From: Weeksella massiliensis
Lineage (GTDB): Bacteria > Bacteroidota > Bacteroidia > Flavobacteriales > Weeksellaceae
Assembly (NCBI GenBank): GCA_000751595.1
Contig: CCMH01000045.1
Location: 1 to 64,000, forward strand
Direction of reading: 5' to 3'
DNA length: 64,000 bases
A program made the position numbers and the translations under genes. Positions 36,481-46,506 of the stretch are shown in pieces (positions within the stretch are counted from its first letter, which is position 1; each line of letters starts with the position of its first letter). The notes under the pieces are model-generated. The model worked only from the letters and a program-made list of their open reading frames with translations, was not told where the DNA came from and searched no databases.

Positions 36481-37812
36481 TTAATCGTTGGTCCAATTTA
36501 ATCGATCGGCTGTGTTAAACTGCCATGGAGCGCCGTTGTTTTCAATGTTGGTCATCATCAAATTCAACTCTTGAGGAGCTGCAGATTCTTCCATCACCAA
36601 ATAGCGACGTAAATCGATAATAATCGATAATGGGTCGATGTTCACTGGACAGGCTTGCGTACAAGCGTTACAAGAAGTACAAGCCCATAGTTCTTCGGTG
36701 CTGATATAATCATTGAGAAGCGTTTTCCCATCATCTACCCATTGTCCGTTATTGTTGTCTAAAACTTTAGAAACATCTTCTAATCGGTCGCGGGTATCCA
36801 TCATGATCTTACGAGGAGATAATTTTTTCCCAGTAATATTAGCCGGACATTCTGAGGTACATCGACCACATTCTGTACACGTATAAGCATTGAGAAGTTG
36901 AACTTGATTGAGGTCGAAAATATCTTTGGCGCCGAAAGTGCTTGGTTCTTCAACTTCGCCTTCTGCTGGTGCAGCGAACGGATCGGCATTGGGATCCATC
37001 ATCATTTTTACTTCTTTGGTTACCGAGGCTAAATTATTGAATTCTCCTTTTGGTTCGAGTTTCGAAAACCATGTATTCGGGAATGCCAAGATAATATGCA
37101 AGTGTTTAGAATAGTAAAGATAATTAGCAAAGAAGAAAATTCCTAGAATATGGAACCACCACATAATGCGTTCTAAAATAATCAACGTATCGGTATTGAA
37201 ACCTGTTAAGAACGGTTGGATTAACCAACTAGAAATAGGGAAACCTCCTGCTTGTAAATAGTGCGGTACGTTACGCGCTTGTAGCGTTGCATCGGTTGCA
37301 TTCATGGTTAAAAGAGCAAGCATAAAAGCCATCTCTAAAATCAAAATTAGATTAGCATCTGTTTTTGGCCATCCGTTTAATTCTCCCATTACCAGTCGTT
37401 TTACATGAACGACATTTCTACGCAAGAAGAAAATGAAACAAGATGTTAATACCAAGAAAGCTAACACCTCGAAAAAGCCAATAAGAAAGGTATAGAATCC
37501 TCCCATGAAACTAAGAACACGATGCGTCCCGAAAAGACCATCGATTAGGATTTCTACAACTTCTATATTGATCAAAAGGAAACCAACATAGACCAAGATA
37601 TGTAGGAATCCAGCTACCGGACGAACGGTCATTTTTCCTTGTCCAAGCGCAACGCGTGTCATGATTGCCCATCTTTCTTTGGGTCTGTCCCAACGCGTAA
37701 TTGGTTGTCCTAAACGAATGTTGCGAATAAGTTTTTTGGCATTAATGGTAAAGATTGTGGCAGCGACAATCAAACAGATTGCAAAAATAATGTTTGGTAA
37801 ATACTGAGCCAT
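36481..37812 (-). CDS. Membrane-bound 2[4Fe-4S] protein (HdrC/NarI-like fusion)
   Basis: A 443-residue protein. The N-terminal 260 residues hold about six membrane helices that resemble the haem-b NarI-type part of DsrM or HdrE. The C-terminal part has two ferredoxin clusters, CTECGRCTSECP and CTSCNACTQACP, with linking helices as in HdrC or GlpC. It is likely to pass electrons between the quinone pool and the CCG-domain partner. It is third in an operon with amidase and MlaD, an unexpected mix of envelope and redox genes. Confidence 0.88.
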   Translation of the reverse strand: MAQYLPNIIFAICLIVAATIFTINAKKLIRNIRLGQPITRWDRPKERWAIMTRVALGQGKMTVRPVAGFLHILVYVGFLLINIEVVEILIDGLFGTHRVLSFMGGFYTFLIGFFEVLAFLVLTSCFIFFLRRNVVHVKRLVMGELNGWPKTDANLILILEMAFMLALLTMNATDATLQARNVPHYLQAGGFPISSWLIQPFLTGFNTDTLIILERIMWWFHILGIFFFANYLYYSKHLHIILAFPNTWFSKLEPKGEFNNLASVTKEVKMMMDPNADPFAAPAEGEVEEPSTFGAKDIFDLNQVQLLNAYTCTECGRCTSECPANITGKKLSPRKIMMDTRDRLEDVSKVLDNNNGQWVDDGKTLLNDYISTEELWACTSCNACTQACPVNIDPLSIIIDLRRYLVMEESAAPQELNLMMTNIENNGAPWQFNTADRLNWTND

Positions 37813-37841
37813 ATTGATTAGTTTACTTAGTGTCTATTTTT

Positions 37842-38804
37842 TTATTTATTTTTTTTGCCGAATACCGAAATGTTCACATATCGATTCGGGTTTTGTTTCA
37901 GGTCAATCATTAAATCGTTGAGGTTTTTGGTTGCCTCATTCAGATTATTATACATGGTTTTATCGTTAACTAAACTTCCTAAAGTTCCATCTCCGCGCTC
38001 GATGCGATTAAGCAATTCTTTTAGGTTTTCAGAAGCAGTCTCGAAATTGGTCAAAGTTTTTTCTAATTGCAGATTGTTTAATTTATCAGCAGTTTGTCCA
38101 AATTTTTCAGCAGATGTTTTTGCAGAAGCCAACATTGCGTTAGCATTGTTTAGGGTAGAATTAACCACTTTCTGATTGTCCTTGATCAATTCATTTGCGC
38201 TTGTCGAAGTGCTAGAAAATGAACGAGCCGTTTCGTTGAATGAGCCAACGGTACGGTTTAAGTTTTCTATCAAAACTTTTATATTGTTCTGATTGTCGTT
38301 ATCTAATAAACGTTCTACGGCCGACAGCGTTCTATTCATCGTTACCAAAACAGTATCTAGTTTCTGTTGTGTTGGTTCTATTTGTCCTCCAATATCACCC
38401 AATAAACCTCCGCTTATTCCACTTTTCAAGAAGTCGCCATCTTGAGCAATTTCTCCATCATAATCCAAAATCAATTGCATTTCCGAGCTTTGCATCAAGC
38501 CAGGAGAATAGATTTGAGCAATGGTATTTTTAGAGAATTTGATGTCTTTATTAATGGTAAACTCTACGATAAAAGTTAACGGTTTTCCATCAACAATTTC
38601 TATTTTATCAACTTTACCAACCGTTAAACCATTTATAGAAACGGGTTTTGTTACTTGTAATCCACTTACATTTTCATATTTAGCGTAGAAGGTCCTGCCG
38701 GTAGAAAAAACTTTTGTTCCTCTTAGAAAGTTATACAAAAAGAAAAATCCAATGACAGTGGCCAGTGAAACGATACCTATTTTTATCTCGTTAGAAATTT
38801 TCAC
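37842..38804 (-). CDS. MlaD/MCE family lipid-transport protein
   Basis: A 320-residue periplasmic protein anchored by one helix (residues 7-25, KIGIVSLATVIGFFFLYNF). The MCE domain spans about 35-115 (YENVSGLQVTKPVSINGLTV, IVEFTINKDIKFSKNTIAQI). A long helical C-terminus rich in Asn, Leu and Glu follows, as in MCE proteins that form bridges. MCE proteins shuttle phospholipids between the membranes. No mlaE or mlaF is adjacent. The start is GTG, because an in-frame TAA lies immediately before it. Confidence 0.9.
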   Translation of the reverse strand: MKISNEIKIGIVSLATVIGFFFLYNFLRGTKVFSTGRTFYAKYENVSGLQVTKPVSINGLTVGKVDKIEIVDGKPLTFIVEFTINKDIKFSKNTIAQIYSPGLMQSSEMQLILDYDGEIAQDGDFLKSGISGGLLGDIGGQIEPTQQKLDTVLVTMNRTLSAVERLLDNDNQNNIKVLIENLNRTVGSFNETARSFSSTSTSANELIKDNQKVVNSTLNNANAMLASAKTSAEKFGQTADKLNNLQLEKTLTNFETASENLKELLNRIERGDGTLGSLVNDKTMYNNLNEATKNLNDLMIDLKQNPNRYVNISVFGKKNK

Positions 38805-38855
38805 TTATTTTATTTTTTACAAAATTAAACGAATATTGTTTAGAAACAGTCAATA

Positions 38856-40166
38856 TTACATGGGTTTATCACCCTCGAATGTTACAATGAAAGCATTTCG
38901 GAAACCTTTTGCTTGTACGACAGCTAATATTTTCTGAGCGTCTTCCATGGTTTTTGCTTGTCCGAAATAGTATTTGAATAAAGATCTTTCTTTCACACGA
39001 TCTACATCTTGTAAACCGTTGAATTTTCCATCTTTGTCGCGGTATTTTTTGTTCGATGTCATGAACTGAACGCGGTAAGTTTTGTTACCATCTAATTTTT
39101 GATTATCCATAAATTCTACCCAAAAAGCATCAGGGAATCCTTTTCTTTTGACAAAAGTTAGAAGCTCATCTCGTTCAGAAATTAAATTGGTATTCCCGTA
39201 ATAGTATGCGAAATTATCGCCTTTTTGTACAATTTCAACATCGGTAAGTCCTTTTAGCATAGGAGAGGAAGGAGAGAATTTTGATTTGCTTACCAAGAAT
39301 TGGATTTTGAAGTTTTTGCCAGGAATTGGTTTTTCTACTTCTTTTGGTTTTTCGACAACCGGTTCTTTGCTCGCCACGCGGCCCATTTTACGATCGAATT
39401 CTTCTTTGAAGGTTTTGAAAGCTCTGTAAATTGCTTCGGTTTGTTCTTGTTTTCCTCGGTCAGATGCCAAGTAATATCCTTCATCATAATTAGAAATAAA
39501 TCCTAACTCAATCAAGACAGAAGGTGAAGCGTTCCCCCGCAATACGTGAAAGTTATTTTGTTTTACGCCTCGACTATGACGGTTGTTTTGCACAAAGTTT
39601 TTTTCTACCAAATCGGCAAAACGGATACTTTGATCTTTATAAGCCGCATTTTGGATTTCGAAAGCAATTACCGCTTCCGGATCAGTTGGGTCAAAACGTG
39701 TATATTTTTCTTGATTGTCTTCTAAGAAAATCACCGAGTTTTCTCGTTTAGAAACTTCATCGGTTTCGTTCATTCTCTTTAGTCCCATCACAAAGGTTTC
39801 GGTTCCGTATGCCGAAGTATTACTTGCCGAATTGCAGTGAATCGAAATGAAAAGATTTGCATGGTTTTTATTAGAAATGGCGGTTCTTTCGTATAATTCT
39901 AAAAAAACATCCGACGTGCGGGTGTAGATAACCGTTACATCTTTTAGTTCTTTCTCAATCATTTTACCCAATCGCATGGTAACATCTAAGGTAATGTTTT
40001 TTTCTAAATCGGCTACGCCTCGTGCACCTGCATCATGCCCGCCGTGGCCAGCATCAAGGACAACTACAAAATTATTTTTGGATTTTTTTTGACCAAAAAC
40101 AACCATTGCAAAGCCAAATAGTAGTAAAAATAAATACTTTTGTATGTTAATCATTCTATAACGCAT
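38856..40166 (-). CDS. N-acetylmuramoyl-L-alanine amidase (Amidase_3) with C-terminal repeats
   Basis: A periplasmic zinc amidase that cuts the bond between MurNAc and L-Ala in peptidoglycan, as in daughter-cell separation. A signal peptide (YLFLLLFGFAMVVFG) leads to the Amidase_3 domain, with zinc His in VLDAGHGGHDAGA, the second His in FISIHCNSA and the catalytic Glu in VLIELGFISN. The C-terminal 150 residues hold two SPOR-like repeats (FKIQFLVSKSKFSPSS and YRVQFMTSNKKYRDKD), which may bind denuded glycan. A start at the second Met, four codons later, is also possible. It heads the operon that continues with mlaD. Confidence 0.9.
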   Translation of the reverse strand: MRYRMINIQKYLFLLLFGFAMVVFGQKKSKNNFVVVLDAGHGGHDAGARGVADLEKNITLDVTMRLGKMIEKELKDVTVIYTRTSDVFLELYERTAISNKNHANLFISIHCNSASNTSAYGTETFVMGLKRMNETDEVSKRENSVIFLEDNQEKYTRFDPTDPEAVIAFEIQNAAYKDQSIRFADLVEKNFVQNNRHSRGVKQNNFHVLRGNASPSVLIELGFISNYDEGYYLASDRGKQEQTEAIYRAFKTFKEEFDRKMGRVASKEPVVEKPKEVEKPIPGKNFKIQFLVSKSKFSPSSPMLKGLTDVEIVQKGDNFAYYYGNTNLISERDELLTFVKRKGFPDAFWVEFMDNQKLDGNKTYRVQFMTSNKKYRDKDGKFNGLQDVDRVKERSLFKYYFGQAKTMEDAQKILAVVQAKGFRNAFIVTFEGDKPM

Positions 40167-40188
40167 ATTGTAAGATGGTTTTTTTAGT

Positions 40189-40196
40189 TAATTTTG
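40189..40196 (+). promoter_or_regulatory. Promoter -7 box of lptD
   Basis: TAATTTTG is an exact TAnnTTTG match 31 bases before the TTG start codon of lptD. Confidence 0.55.
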
Positions 40197-40227
40197 ACGC
40201 AATTTAAAACAAAAATTACTTTTTAAC

Positions 40228-42876
40228 TTGTTTAGCTACGCTTTTAAACATATTATATTTTGTTCGCCCTTCCTTGTTTGTGCTATTTCGTACGGACAAA
40301 TACAAGAAAAGGACACGCAAAAATCGACCCAAGATTCTATCAAACTGGATACCATAATACCGGTGAAGAAATCGAAATTAGAGCATACGGTAGCACGATC
40401 GTCTGATGATGAAGTGCATGATCGTAAGAAAAACATTACCTATTTGTTGCGCGAGGCAAAAGTAGATTATGAAGATATGAAGATCGAAGCCGATTATATC
40501 GAAATCGATTGGAATACTGGTGATGTGTACGCGGAAGGGAAAAGAGATTCGATCGGGAATGTGATCGAACGAACAAAATTTAAGCAAGGTGCTAACGAGT
40601 TCGAACAAGAAGCCTTCAAAGTCAATTTCAAAACTAAAATGGGAATTGCTTATAATATTCGGCTCAATGAAGATGAAGGGGTAATTGTGGCCGATCGTGT
40701 AAAAAGAATCAACGATTCGGTGATGTATCTTTCTCGAGCCGATTATACGACCGATACTTTTTTCAAAGACGGAAAAACCAATGAACCCGATTATGTTTTG
40801 CGAACGACAAGAGGAAAGCTGATCGATAAAAAAGAAGAAGGAGAAAAACTCTTAATTGCCGGACCAACAAATATGCGTATCTACGATATCCCGACACCTT
40901 TGGCGTTGCCTTTTGCCTATATCCCGATGGGAAGTAAAAGAGCCGCTGGGATTTTGTTGCCCTCTTTCGGGGAGCGTGCAGACGTTGGTTTTTATTTGGA
41001 TGGATTAGGCTATTATATGCCAATCGGCGAATATCTTGATCTCGAACTCCAAACGCGATTCTATACCAAAGGAAGTTGGGGAGTGAATTTGATGAGCCGA
41101 TACAAAGTTAATTATCGGTATAATGGTAGTTTCGCCGGAAGTTACGAAAATCGAATCACAGGAATCAAAGGTTTGAATGCCGATACTCCGGGCGGAATTA
41201 GAGATCCGAGAAATATTTTCACACAATCGAAATTGTACAATGTTCGTTGGCAACATTCGCAAGATCAGAAATCGAATCCATATTTCAATTTCAATGCAAG
41301 TGTTAACTTTTCGAGTAGTCAATATTATCAACAATCCATTCGAAACTCCAATTATCTGAGTGGAGATGTCTATAACAATACCGCAAACTCGAATATTAGT
41401 TTGCGTAAATCATTCGAAAATTTACCAATCACCATGACTTTGGATGCTTCGCATTCACAGAATTATCAAACTGGCCGAATCGATTTGACGCTTCCTCGTT
41501 TCACGATGAATATGAGTCGTCAGTTTCCTTTCGCACCAAAAACAGGCCCCAAAAAAGGCTTGCTACATAATCTTGCCGTTACTTATGGTCTAAGTGCTGC
41601 CAACCAAATTGGGACGACCGATGATACGTTTTTTACCGATGTGATGTGGAAAGAACAAATGAGAACAGGTATGCAACACAAGGTAGATTTATCGACCAAT
41701 GTTACGTTAGCTAATTATTTTCCGTTGACGCTTTCGGCGAATTATAACGAAGTTTGGGCGTTGAATAACACCAGAAAATATTGGGACGAAAATTCGGAAA
41801 CGGTGATTGCAGAACGATTGAATGGTTTTTATCGATATGGGAATATCAACACTTCGGCGAGCATCAGCACAAGTTTGTATGGGACGTGGTTAGCAAAAGA
41901 TAAACAAGCCAAAATACAAGGGATTCGCCATGTGCTTACACCTTCGATTGGTTACAGTTTCAGCCCTAATACAGGAGCGAAATATATAGGGGTTTATGGG
42001 CAACCGGATAGTAATTCTGCCAACTCAGCTCTGCAATATCATAACTATAATTTTTTCGAGAATACTTTATATGGACAACCAAATACGCAAGTGACAAATG
42101 CTTTGAATTTTTCGTTGTCGAATAATTTAGAACTGAAAGTTCGCGATGAAAAAGAAAAATCGGGTTACCGAAAAATCAAGATTTTCGATTATCTGAATTT
42201 GAGTACTTCGTATAATTTTGCGGCTGATGAATTCAAGTTGAGTCCGATCGCGATGTCAGGTTCGACGAGTCTTTTGGGTCGAAATATGAAATTGAATTTC
42301 AGTGCCACTTTTGATCCTTATAAAATTCAATTCGAAGAAGGAAGTCGCTACGGAACTCGAATCGATGAGTTGGGTGCTTTTAGAGTTTCGGCTTTCAATA
42401 TCAATACAGGTTATACATTTGATAATAATACGTTTGGTGGGAAGAAATTCGATGCGAAAAATTATAAAAAACAAGGAACCGTCTTAGATGAGGTTTTCTA
42501 TTTCGATGAAGAAGATTACGCGCAGTTTGCTATTCCATGGAGTTTTGGGGTAAATCTGGGCTATACGTACGCCAAAGGCTTATCGCGCGAAGCAAGTCAG
42601 AACGCATCGATGGCCATGACGGCTTCGGTTTCACCTTCACCCTATTGGCAGATTTCTGCGAACGGAACCTATGATTTGGTGAACAAAGAATTGGTAGGGA
42701 CAAGGATAAGTTTGGCGCGTGATTTACGTAGTTTTAATTTTACCTTTAGTTGGATTCCGGTCGGCGTGTACAAAACTTGGGATTTCTTTATTGGGATAAA
42801 AGCTTCTATCTTGAGCGATGCCGTGAAATACGAACAACAATCGTCTAATCAATTATTCAACACGGTAGGATTCTAA
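40228..42876 (+). CDS. lptD: LPS-assembly protein LptD (OstA-like)
   Basis: An outer-membrane translocon that inserts LPS into the outer leaflet, working with an LptE-like partner. It is 882 residues long, with a signal peptide (core FKHIIFCSPFLVCAISYG), an OstA jellyroll domain (DYEDMKIEADYIEIDWNTGD and VYAEGKRDSIGN) and a C-terminal barrel with a terminal Phe (NTVGF). This is the Bacteroidota form, in which the beta-jellyroll runs straight into the central LptD domain near YIPMGSKRAAGILLPSFGE. The start is TTG: an in-frame TGA lies upstream and no ATG is available before the signal peptide. Confidence 0.92.
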   Translation: MFSYAFKHIIFCSPFLVCAISYGQIQEKDTQKSTQDSIKLDTIIPVKKSKLEHTVARSSDDEVHDRKKNITYLLREAKVDYEDMKIEADYIEIDWNTGDVYAEGKRDSIGNVIERTKFKQGANEFEQEAFKVNFKTKMGIAYNIRLNEDEGVIVADRVKRINDSVMYLSRADYTTDTFFKDGKTNEPDYVLRTTRGKLIDKKEEGEKLLIAGPTNMRIYDIPTPLALPFAYIPMGSKRAAGILLPSFGERADVGFYLDGLGYYMPIGEYLDLELQTRFYTKGSWGVNLMSRYKVNYRYNGSFAGSYENRITGIKGLNADTPGGIRDPRNIFTQSKLYNVRWQHSQDQKSNPYFNFNASVNFSSSQYYQQSIRNSNYLSGDVYNNTANSNISLRKSFENLPITMTLDASHSQNYQTGRIDLTLPRFTMNMSRQFPFAPKTGPKKGLLHNLAVTYGLSAANQIGTTDDTFFTDVMWKEQMRTGMQHKVDLSTNVTLANYFPLTLSANYNEVWALNNTRKYWDENSETVIAERLNGFYRYGNINTSASISTSLYGTWLAKDKQAKIQGIRHVLTPSIGYSFSPNTGAKYIGVYGQPDSNSANSALQYHNYNFFENTLYGQPNTQVTNALNFSLSNNLELKVRDEKEKSGYRKIKIFDYLNLSTSYNFAADEFKLSPIAMSGSTSLLGRNMKLNFSATFDPYKIQFEEGSRYGTRIDELGAFRVSAFNINTGYTFDNNTFGGKKFDAKNYKKQGTVLDEVFYFDEEDYAQFAIPWSFGVNLGYTYAKGLSREASQNASMAMTASVSPSPYWQISANGTYDLVNKELVGTRISLARDLRSFNFTFSWIPVGVYKTWDFFIGIKASILSDAVKYEQQSSNQLFNTVGF

Positions 42877-42937
42877 TCAAGACGATAAATTAATTTAATA
42901 AATATACTAATCATAACATGGAGGATTTTATCCTACC
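42864..42937. repeat. Inverted pair of the GGTAGGAT motif around the lptD end
   Basis: GGTAGGAT at 42864-42871, within the last codons of lptD, and its reverse complement at 42930-42937 face each other across about 58 bases. They could form a long-range hairpin, but the spacing is too wide for a classical terminator. Confidence 0.7.
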
Positions 42938-42952
42938 AAAAAAAAAGATAAC

Positions 42953-43339
42953 ATGAGAAAAGTAATTCATACAGAAAATGCACCCAAAGCCATTGGGCCT
43001 TATTCGCAAGCGATAGCCTGCAACGGATTGGTTTTTGTGTCGGGACAAGTTCCGGTAAATCCAGAAACGGGCGAAGTAGTCACTTCTTCTTTTGCCGATG
43101 AGGTACATCAGGTGATGAAAAATGTGAATGCAATCTTGGCCGAGGCTGGGACTTCTATAAATAATGCAGTAAAAGTTACCATTTTCTTGAGCGATATGAA
43201 TAACTTTGCAGAGTTGAACGAATTGTACGCCGGTTATTTATCGAGCGATCAATATCCTGCGCGCGAATGTGTACAAGTAGCACGTTTGCCACGCGATGTT
43301 AACGTAGAAATATCGGTGATAGCACAATGTGTAAACTAA
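42953..43339 (+). CDS. ridA: RidA family reactive imine deaminase
   Basis: A 128-residue enzyme that hydrolyses reactive enamine and imine intermediates made by PLP enzymes, protecting them from damage. The family pattern is clear: NAPKAIGPYSQAIACNGLVF, VSGQVPVNPETGEV, and the catalytic Arg in the segment YPARECVQVARLPRDVNVEI. It acts as a cytosolic trimer. It starts a three-gene operon with a small membrane protein and pdxA, with gaps of only 2 to 3 bases, a fitting neighbour for vitamin B6 synthesis. Confidence 0.95.
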   Translation: MRKVIHTENAPKAIGPYSQAIACNGLVFVSGQVPVNPETGEVVTSSFADEVHQVMKNVNAILAEAGTSINNAVKVTIFLSDMNNFAELNELYAGYLSSDQYPARECVQVARLPRDVNVEISVIAQCVN

Positions 43340-43342
43340 ATC

Positions 43343-43813
43343 ATGATTAAAGATCGAACTGTCCTACGAAATACCATAGCCGTTCTTATTGGCTTGGTCG
43401 TTGCCCTAGTTTTTATGACCACCGCGATAACCTTTGTTGCTACCTTTTATGGGTGGGAAGTGGATGGTCTTATTTTTGATGAATGGCGACATGTAGTGAA
43501 AAATTTTGCACGACTATCAGAAGCTAATCAAGAAAGAGGTTTCTTTTGGTCTTTGTTAATCTCTGCCGGAATCGGCTCGATGATCGGAGGAACAATAACC
43601 GCTATTTTGGTAAAAAGAGCCAAGTTAGCTTACGCAATGCTGATTGGTTTCATTTTGTTACTGATTGGCTTGCTGGATATTATTTTTACTCCGTATCATC
43701 CGTTTTGGTACGAAATTACCCTTTTACCTGTTCTCTTTTTCTTCTCATGGTTAGGAGGAAAAGTAGTGGTGGTAATCTATAAAAAATTCTTTCGTCATCA
43801 GAAAGTACAATAA
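43343..43813 (+). CDS. Small four-helix membrane protein, unknown function
   Basis: A 156-residue inner-membrane protein with four predicted helices (about 10-32, 70-90, 98-118 and 126-146) and short basic ends. I do not recognise a family. GSMIGGTITAILVKRAK between helices two and three is the most motif-like part. Tight spacing in the ridA-pdxA operon suggests co-translation, but no role in B6 metabolism follows from that. Confidence 0.8.
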   Translation: MIKDRTVLRNTIAVLIGLVVALVFMTTAITFVATFYGWEVDGLIFDEWRHVVKNFARLSEANQERGFFWSLLISAGIGSMIGGTITAILVKRAKLAYAMLIGFILLLIGLLDIIFTPYHPFWYEITLLPVLFFFSWLGGKVVVVIYKKFFRHQKVQ

Positions 43814-43815
43814 TT

Positions 43816-44889
43816 ATGAGTGAACATCATACAAAAATAAAAATAGCCATCTCGATAGGAGATTATAATGGGATAGGACCCGAAGTAATTTTGAAGAGTT
43901 TGGCCGAAAAAGAAATGACCGATTTCTTTACACCTATCATCTTTGCATCGACCAAGTTGCTCAATTATCATAAAGATAAGTTGAAATTGGATCGAATTTA
44001 TTTGCAAGGAATTCCCCATGCAAGCAAAGCGGTAGAAGGAAAAATTAACGTTGTTAATCTTTGGAAAGATCCGATTGATACCCATTTCGGACAATCGACC
44101 AAAGAAACGGGTGAACACGCTTATCAGTCGTTGAAAGCTGCTGCAGAGGCAGTTTCAGAAGGTCATGCAGACGTGTTGGTAACAGCGCCCATCAACAAAG
44201 ATAATATTCAGTCAGAAGCATTTAAGTTTCCGGGACATACCGAATATTTAGGAGAAGTTTGGGGCGGAAATCCATTGATGTTTATGGTGTCTGATGAAAT
44301 TAAAGTGGGCTTGGTAACTCAACATATTCCTTTACAAGAAGTAGCGCAAAACATCACACCGAAAAATGTGGAAGTGAAAATTGGACAAATCGCTAAATCA
44401 TTGATTCGCGATTACGGAATAGAAAAACCAAAAATTGCAGTTTTAGGACTCAATCCGCACGCCGGAGATAACGGTTTGTTGGGCAAAGAAGAACAAGAAA
44501 TTTTGATGCCTGTTATTGATAAACAAAGAGAACGAGGACATATTGTTTTTGGACCCTATCCTGCAGATAGTTTTTTTACGCCTCACAATTTGCATGCATT
44601 TGACGCAGTTTTGGCAATGTACCATGACCAAGGATTGATTCCTTTCAAAACTATCGCTTTCGAAGAAGGTGTAAATTTCACGGCTGGATTGTCGCACGTT
44701 CGTACCTCGCCAGATCACGGAGTGGCGTATGATATCGCTGGCAAAGGAATCGCCGATCCTACTTCTTTTAGAGAAGCAATGTATACCGCGGTAGAGATTT
44801 ATCGTAATCGTAGCGAATACAAAGAGTTAACAAAAAACGTCCTCAGGCCGATGAAAATGATGGTGGAGAAGGGCGATCAGAATGAATAA
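43816..44889 (+). CDS. pdxA: 4-hydroxythreonine-4-phosphate dehydrogenase
   Basis: An NAD-dependent, metal-requiring cytosolic enzyme of pyridoxal-phosphate synthesis that oxidises 4-phosphohydroxy-L-threonine. Its 357 residues show the PdxA marks: SIGDYNGIGPEVILKSL at the start, VTAPINKDNIQSEAFKFPGH with substrate contacts, LNPHAGDNGLLGKEE, YHDQGLIPFKTI with a metal His, and RTSPDHGVAYDIAGKG. It is last in its operon. Its presence implies the DXP-dependent B6 route in this organism. Confidence 0.97.
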   Translation: MSEHHTKIKIAISIGDYNGIGPEVILKSLAEKEMTDFFTPIIFASTKLLNYHKDKLKLDRIYLQGIPHASKAVEGKINVVNLWKDPIDTHFGQSTKETGEHAYQSLKAAAEAVSEGHADVLVTAPINKDNIQSEAFKFPGHTEYLGEVWGGNPLMFMVSDEIKVGLVTQHIPLQEVAQNITPKNVEVKIGQIAKSLIRDYGIEKPKIAVLGLNPHAGDNGLLGKEEQEILMPVIDKQRERGHIVFGPYPADSFFTPHNLHAFDAVLAMYHDQGLIPFKTIAFEEGVNFTAGLSHVRTSPDHGVAYDIAGKGIADPTSFREAMYTAVEIYRNRSEYKELTKNVLRPMKMMVEKGDQNE

Positions 44890-44944
44890 GGAAAAAACTT
44901 CGAAAATTTTATCGAATTTTATCCCAATAGATTAAAATAAATAT

Positions 44945-44952
44945 TATCTTTG
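44945..44952 (+). promoter_or_regulatory. Promoter -7 box of yceD-rpmF
   Basis: TATCTTTG is an exact match to TAnnTTTG. It contains a TTG that could be mistaken for the start codon of yceD. Confidence 0.7.
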
Positions 44953-44967
44953 CAGACCTTTTGTGTG

Positions 44968-45546
<579 letters not shown>

Positions 45547-45601
45547 TAAAAGGGAAATAAAAATAATAAACAACGTATTAACGAAATTAAAGTAGATAGA
45601 T

Positions 45602-45799
45602 ATGGCACATCCTAAGAGACGTCAGTCAAGCACAAGAAGAGATAAAAGAAGAACACATTACAAAATCGAAGCGCCACAATTAGCAATCGATAAAACAACA
45701 GGTGAAGCTCACTTATATCACAGAGCTCACTGGTCTGATGGAAAATTATATTACAAAGGAAAAGTAGTATTAGAAAAAGAAACAGAAGTTTCTGAATAA
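45602..45799 (+). CDS. rpmF: 50S ribosomal protein L32
   Basis: A 65-residue ribosomal protein of the large subunit. [20 protein letters not shown] is the standard basic opening of L32, and [20 protein letters not shown] follows. The C-terminal zinc-binding cysteines found in some L32 proteins are absent, so this is a zinc-free form. It follows yceD as in most bacteria and ends at a strong terminator. Confidence 0.97.
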   Translation: MAHPKRRQSSTRRDKRRTHYKIEAPQLAIDKTTGEAHLYHRAHWSDGKLYYKGKVVLEKETEVSE

Positions 45800-45815
45800 T
45801 CCTTTGATAAAGAAA

Positions 45816-45851
45816 AAAAAAGCTGTTTCTTGCAAAAAGAGGCAGCTTTTT
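45816..45851 (+). terminator. Terminator of yceD-rpmF
   Basis: AAAAAGCTGTTTCTT pairs with AAGAGGCAGCTTTTT (two G-U wobbles), followed by a T-rich stretch, within 20 bases of the rpmF stop. Confidence 0.8.
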
Positions 45852-45922
45852 ATTTTTATTATTAATAAATTTGAATCCTTTATTAAAAGGAAAAGTAACG
45901 TTAGGCTAAAAAAATCACAAGT

Positions 45923-46399
45923 ATGGATATTAAAGACATTCAAAATTTAATCAAATTTGTTTCTAAAGCAGAAGTTGCAGAAGTAAGCATTAAGCAAGAA
46001 GATATCGAAATCAAAATCAAAACCTTGCATAGTGTGCCTGCACAAACAGGTGTGCAACAAGTATATATGCCACAAATGCCAGCTGCACAAGCGCCAGCAA
46101 TTTCGGCTGCACCTGCAGAAGCAGCAGCAACTCCCGCTGCAGCAGACGAAGATGCAAATTTAGTGACTGTAAAATCTCCAATGATTGGTACTTTCTATCG
46201 CTCAGCAGGGCCAGGAAAAGAACCATTTGTACAAGTAGGAGATTCAATTGCACCAGGAAAAGTATTGTGTATCGTAGAAGCGATGAAACTTTTCAACGAA
46301 ATCGAATCAGAAGTTTCTGGTAAAATCGTGAAAATCTTAGTAGACGACGCTACACCAGTAGAATATGATCAACCATTGTTCTTGGTAGATCCATCATAA
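45923..46399 (+). CDS. accB: Biotin carboxyl carrier protein of acetyl-CoA carboxylase
   Basis: Carries the biotin that moves CO2 in the first step of fatty-acid synthesis. It is 158 residues long with an N-terminal IKDIQNLIKFVSKAEVAEV region, a flexible Ala/Pro linker (about 50-85), and the biotinyl domain VKSPMIGTFYRSAGP ending in the attachment site EAMKLFNEIE, where Lys is biotinylated. The usual second Met of EAMKM is Leu here. It is paired with accC 107 bases downstream. accA and accD are not nearby. Confidence 0.97.
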   Translation: MDIKDIQNLIKFVSKAEVAEVSIKQEDIEIKIKTLHSVPAQTGVQQVYMPQMPAAQAPAISAAPAEAAATPAAADEDANLVTVKSPMIGTFYRSAGPGKEPFVQVGDSIAPGKVLCIVEAMKLFNEIESEVSGKIVKILVDDATPVEYDQPLFLVDPS

Positions 46400-46506
46400 T
46401 TTAGTTAGCAAGCAATATTGTTTCGGTAGGATAGAATCTGTCCTAAAAAAATAATATTGAATCGAATTACTAATTTCATCAAACCATTAATTCACTAATT
46501 AAAATT

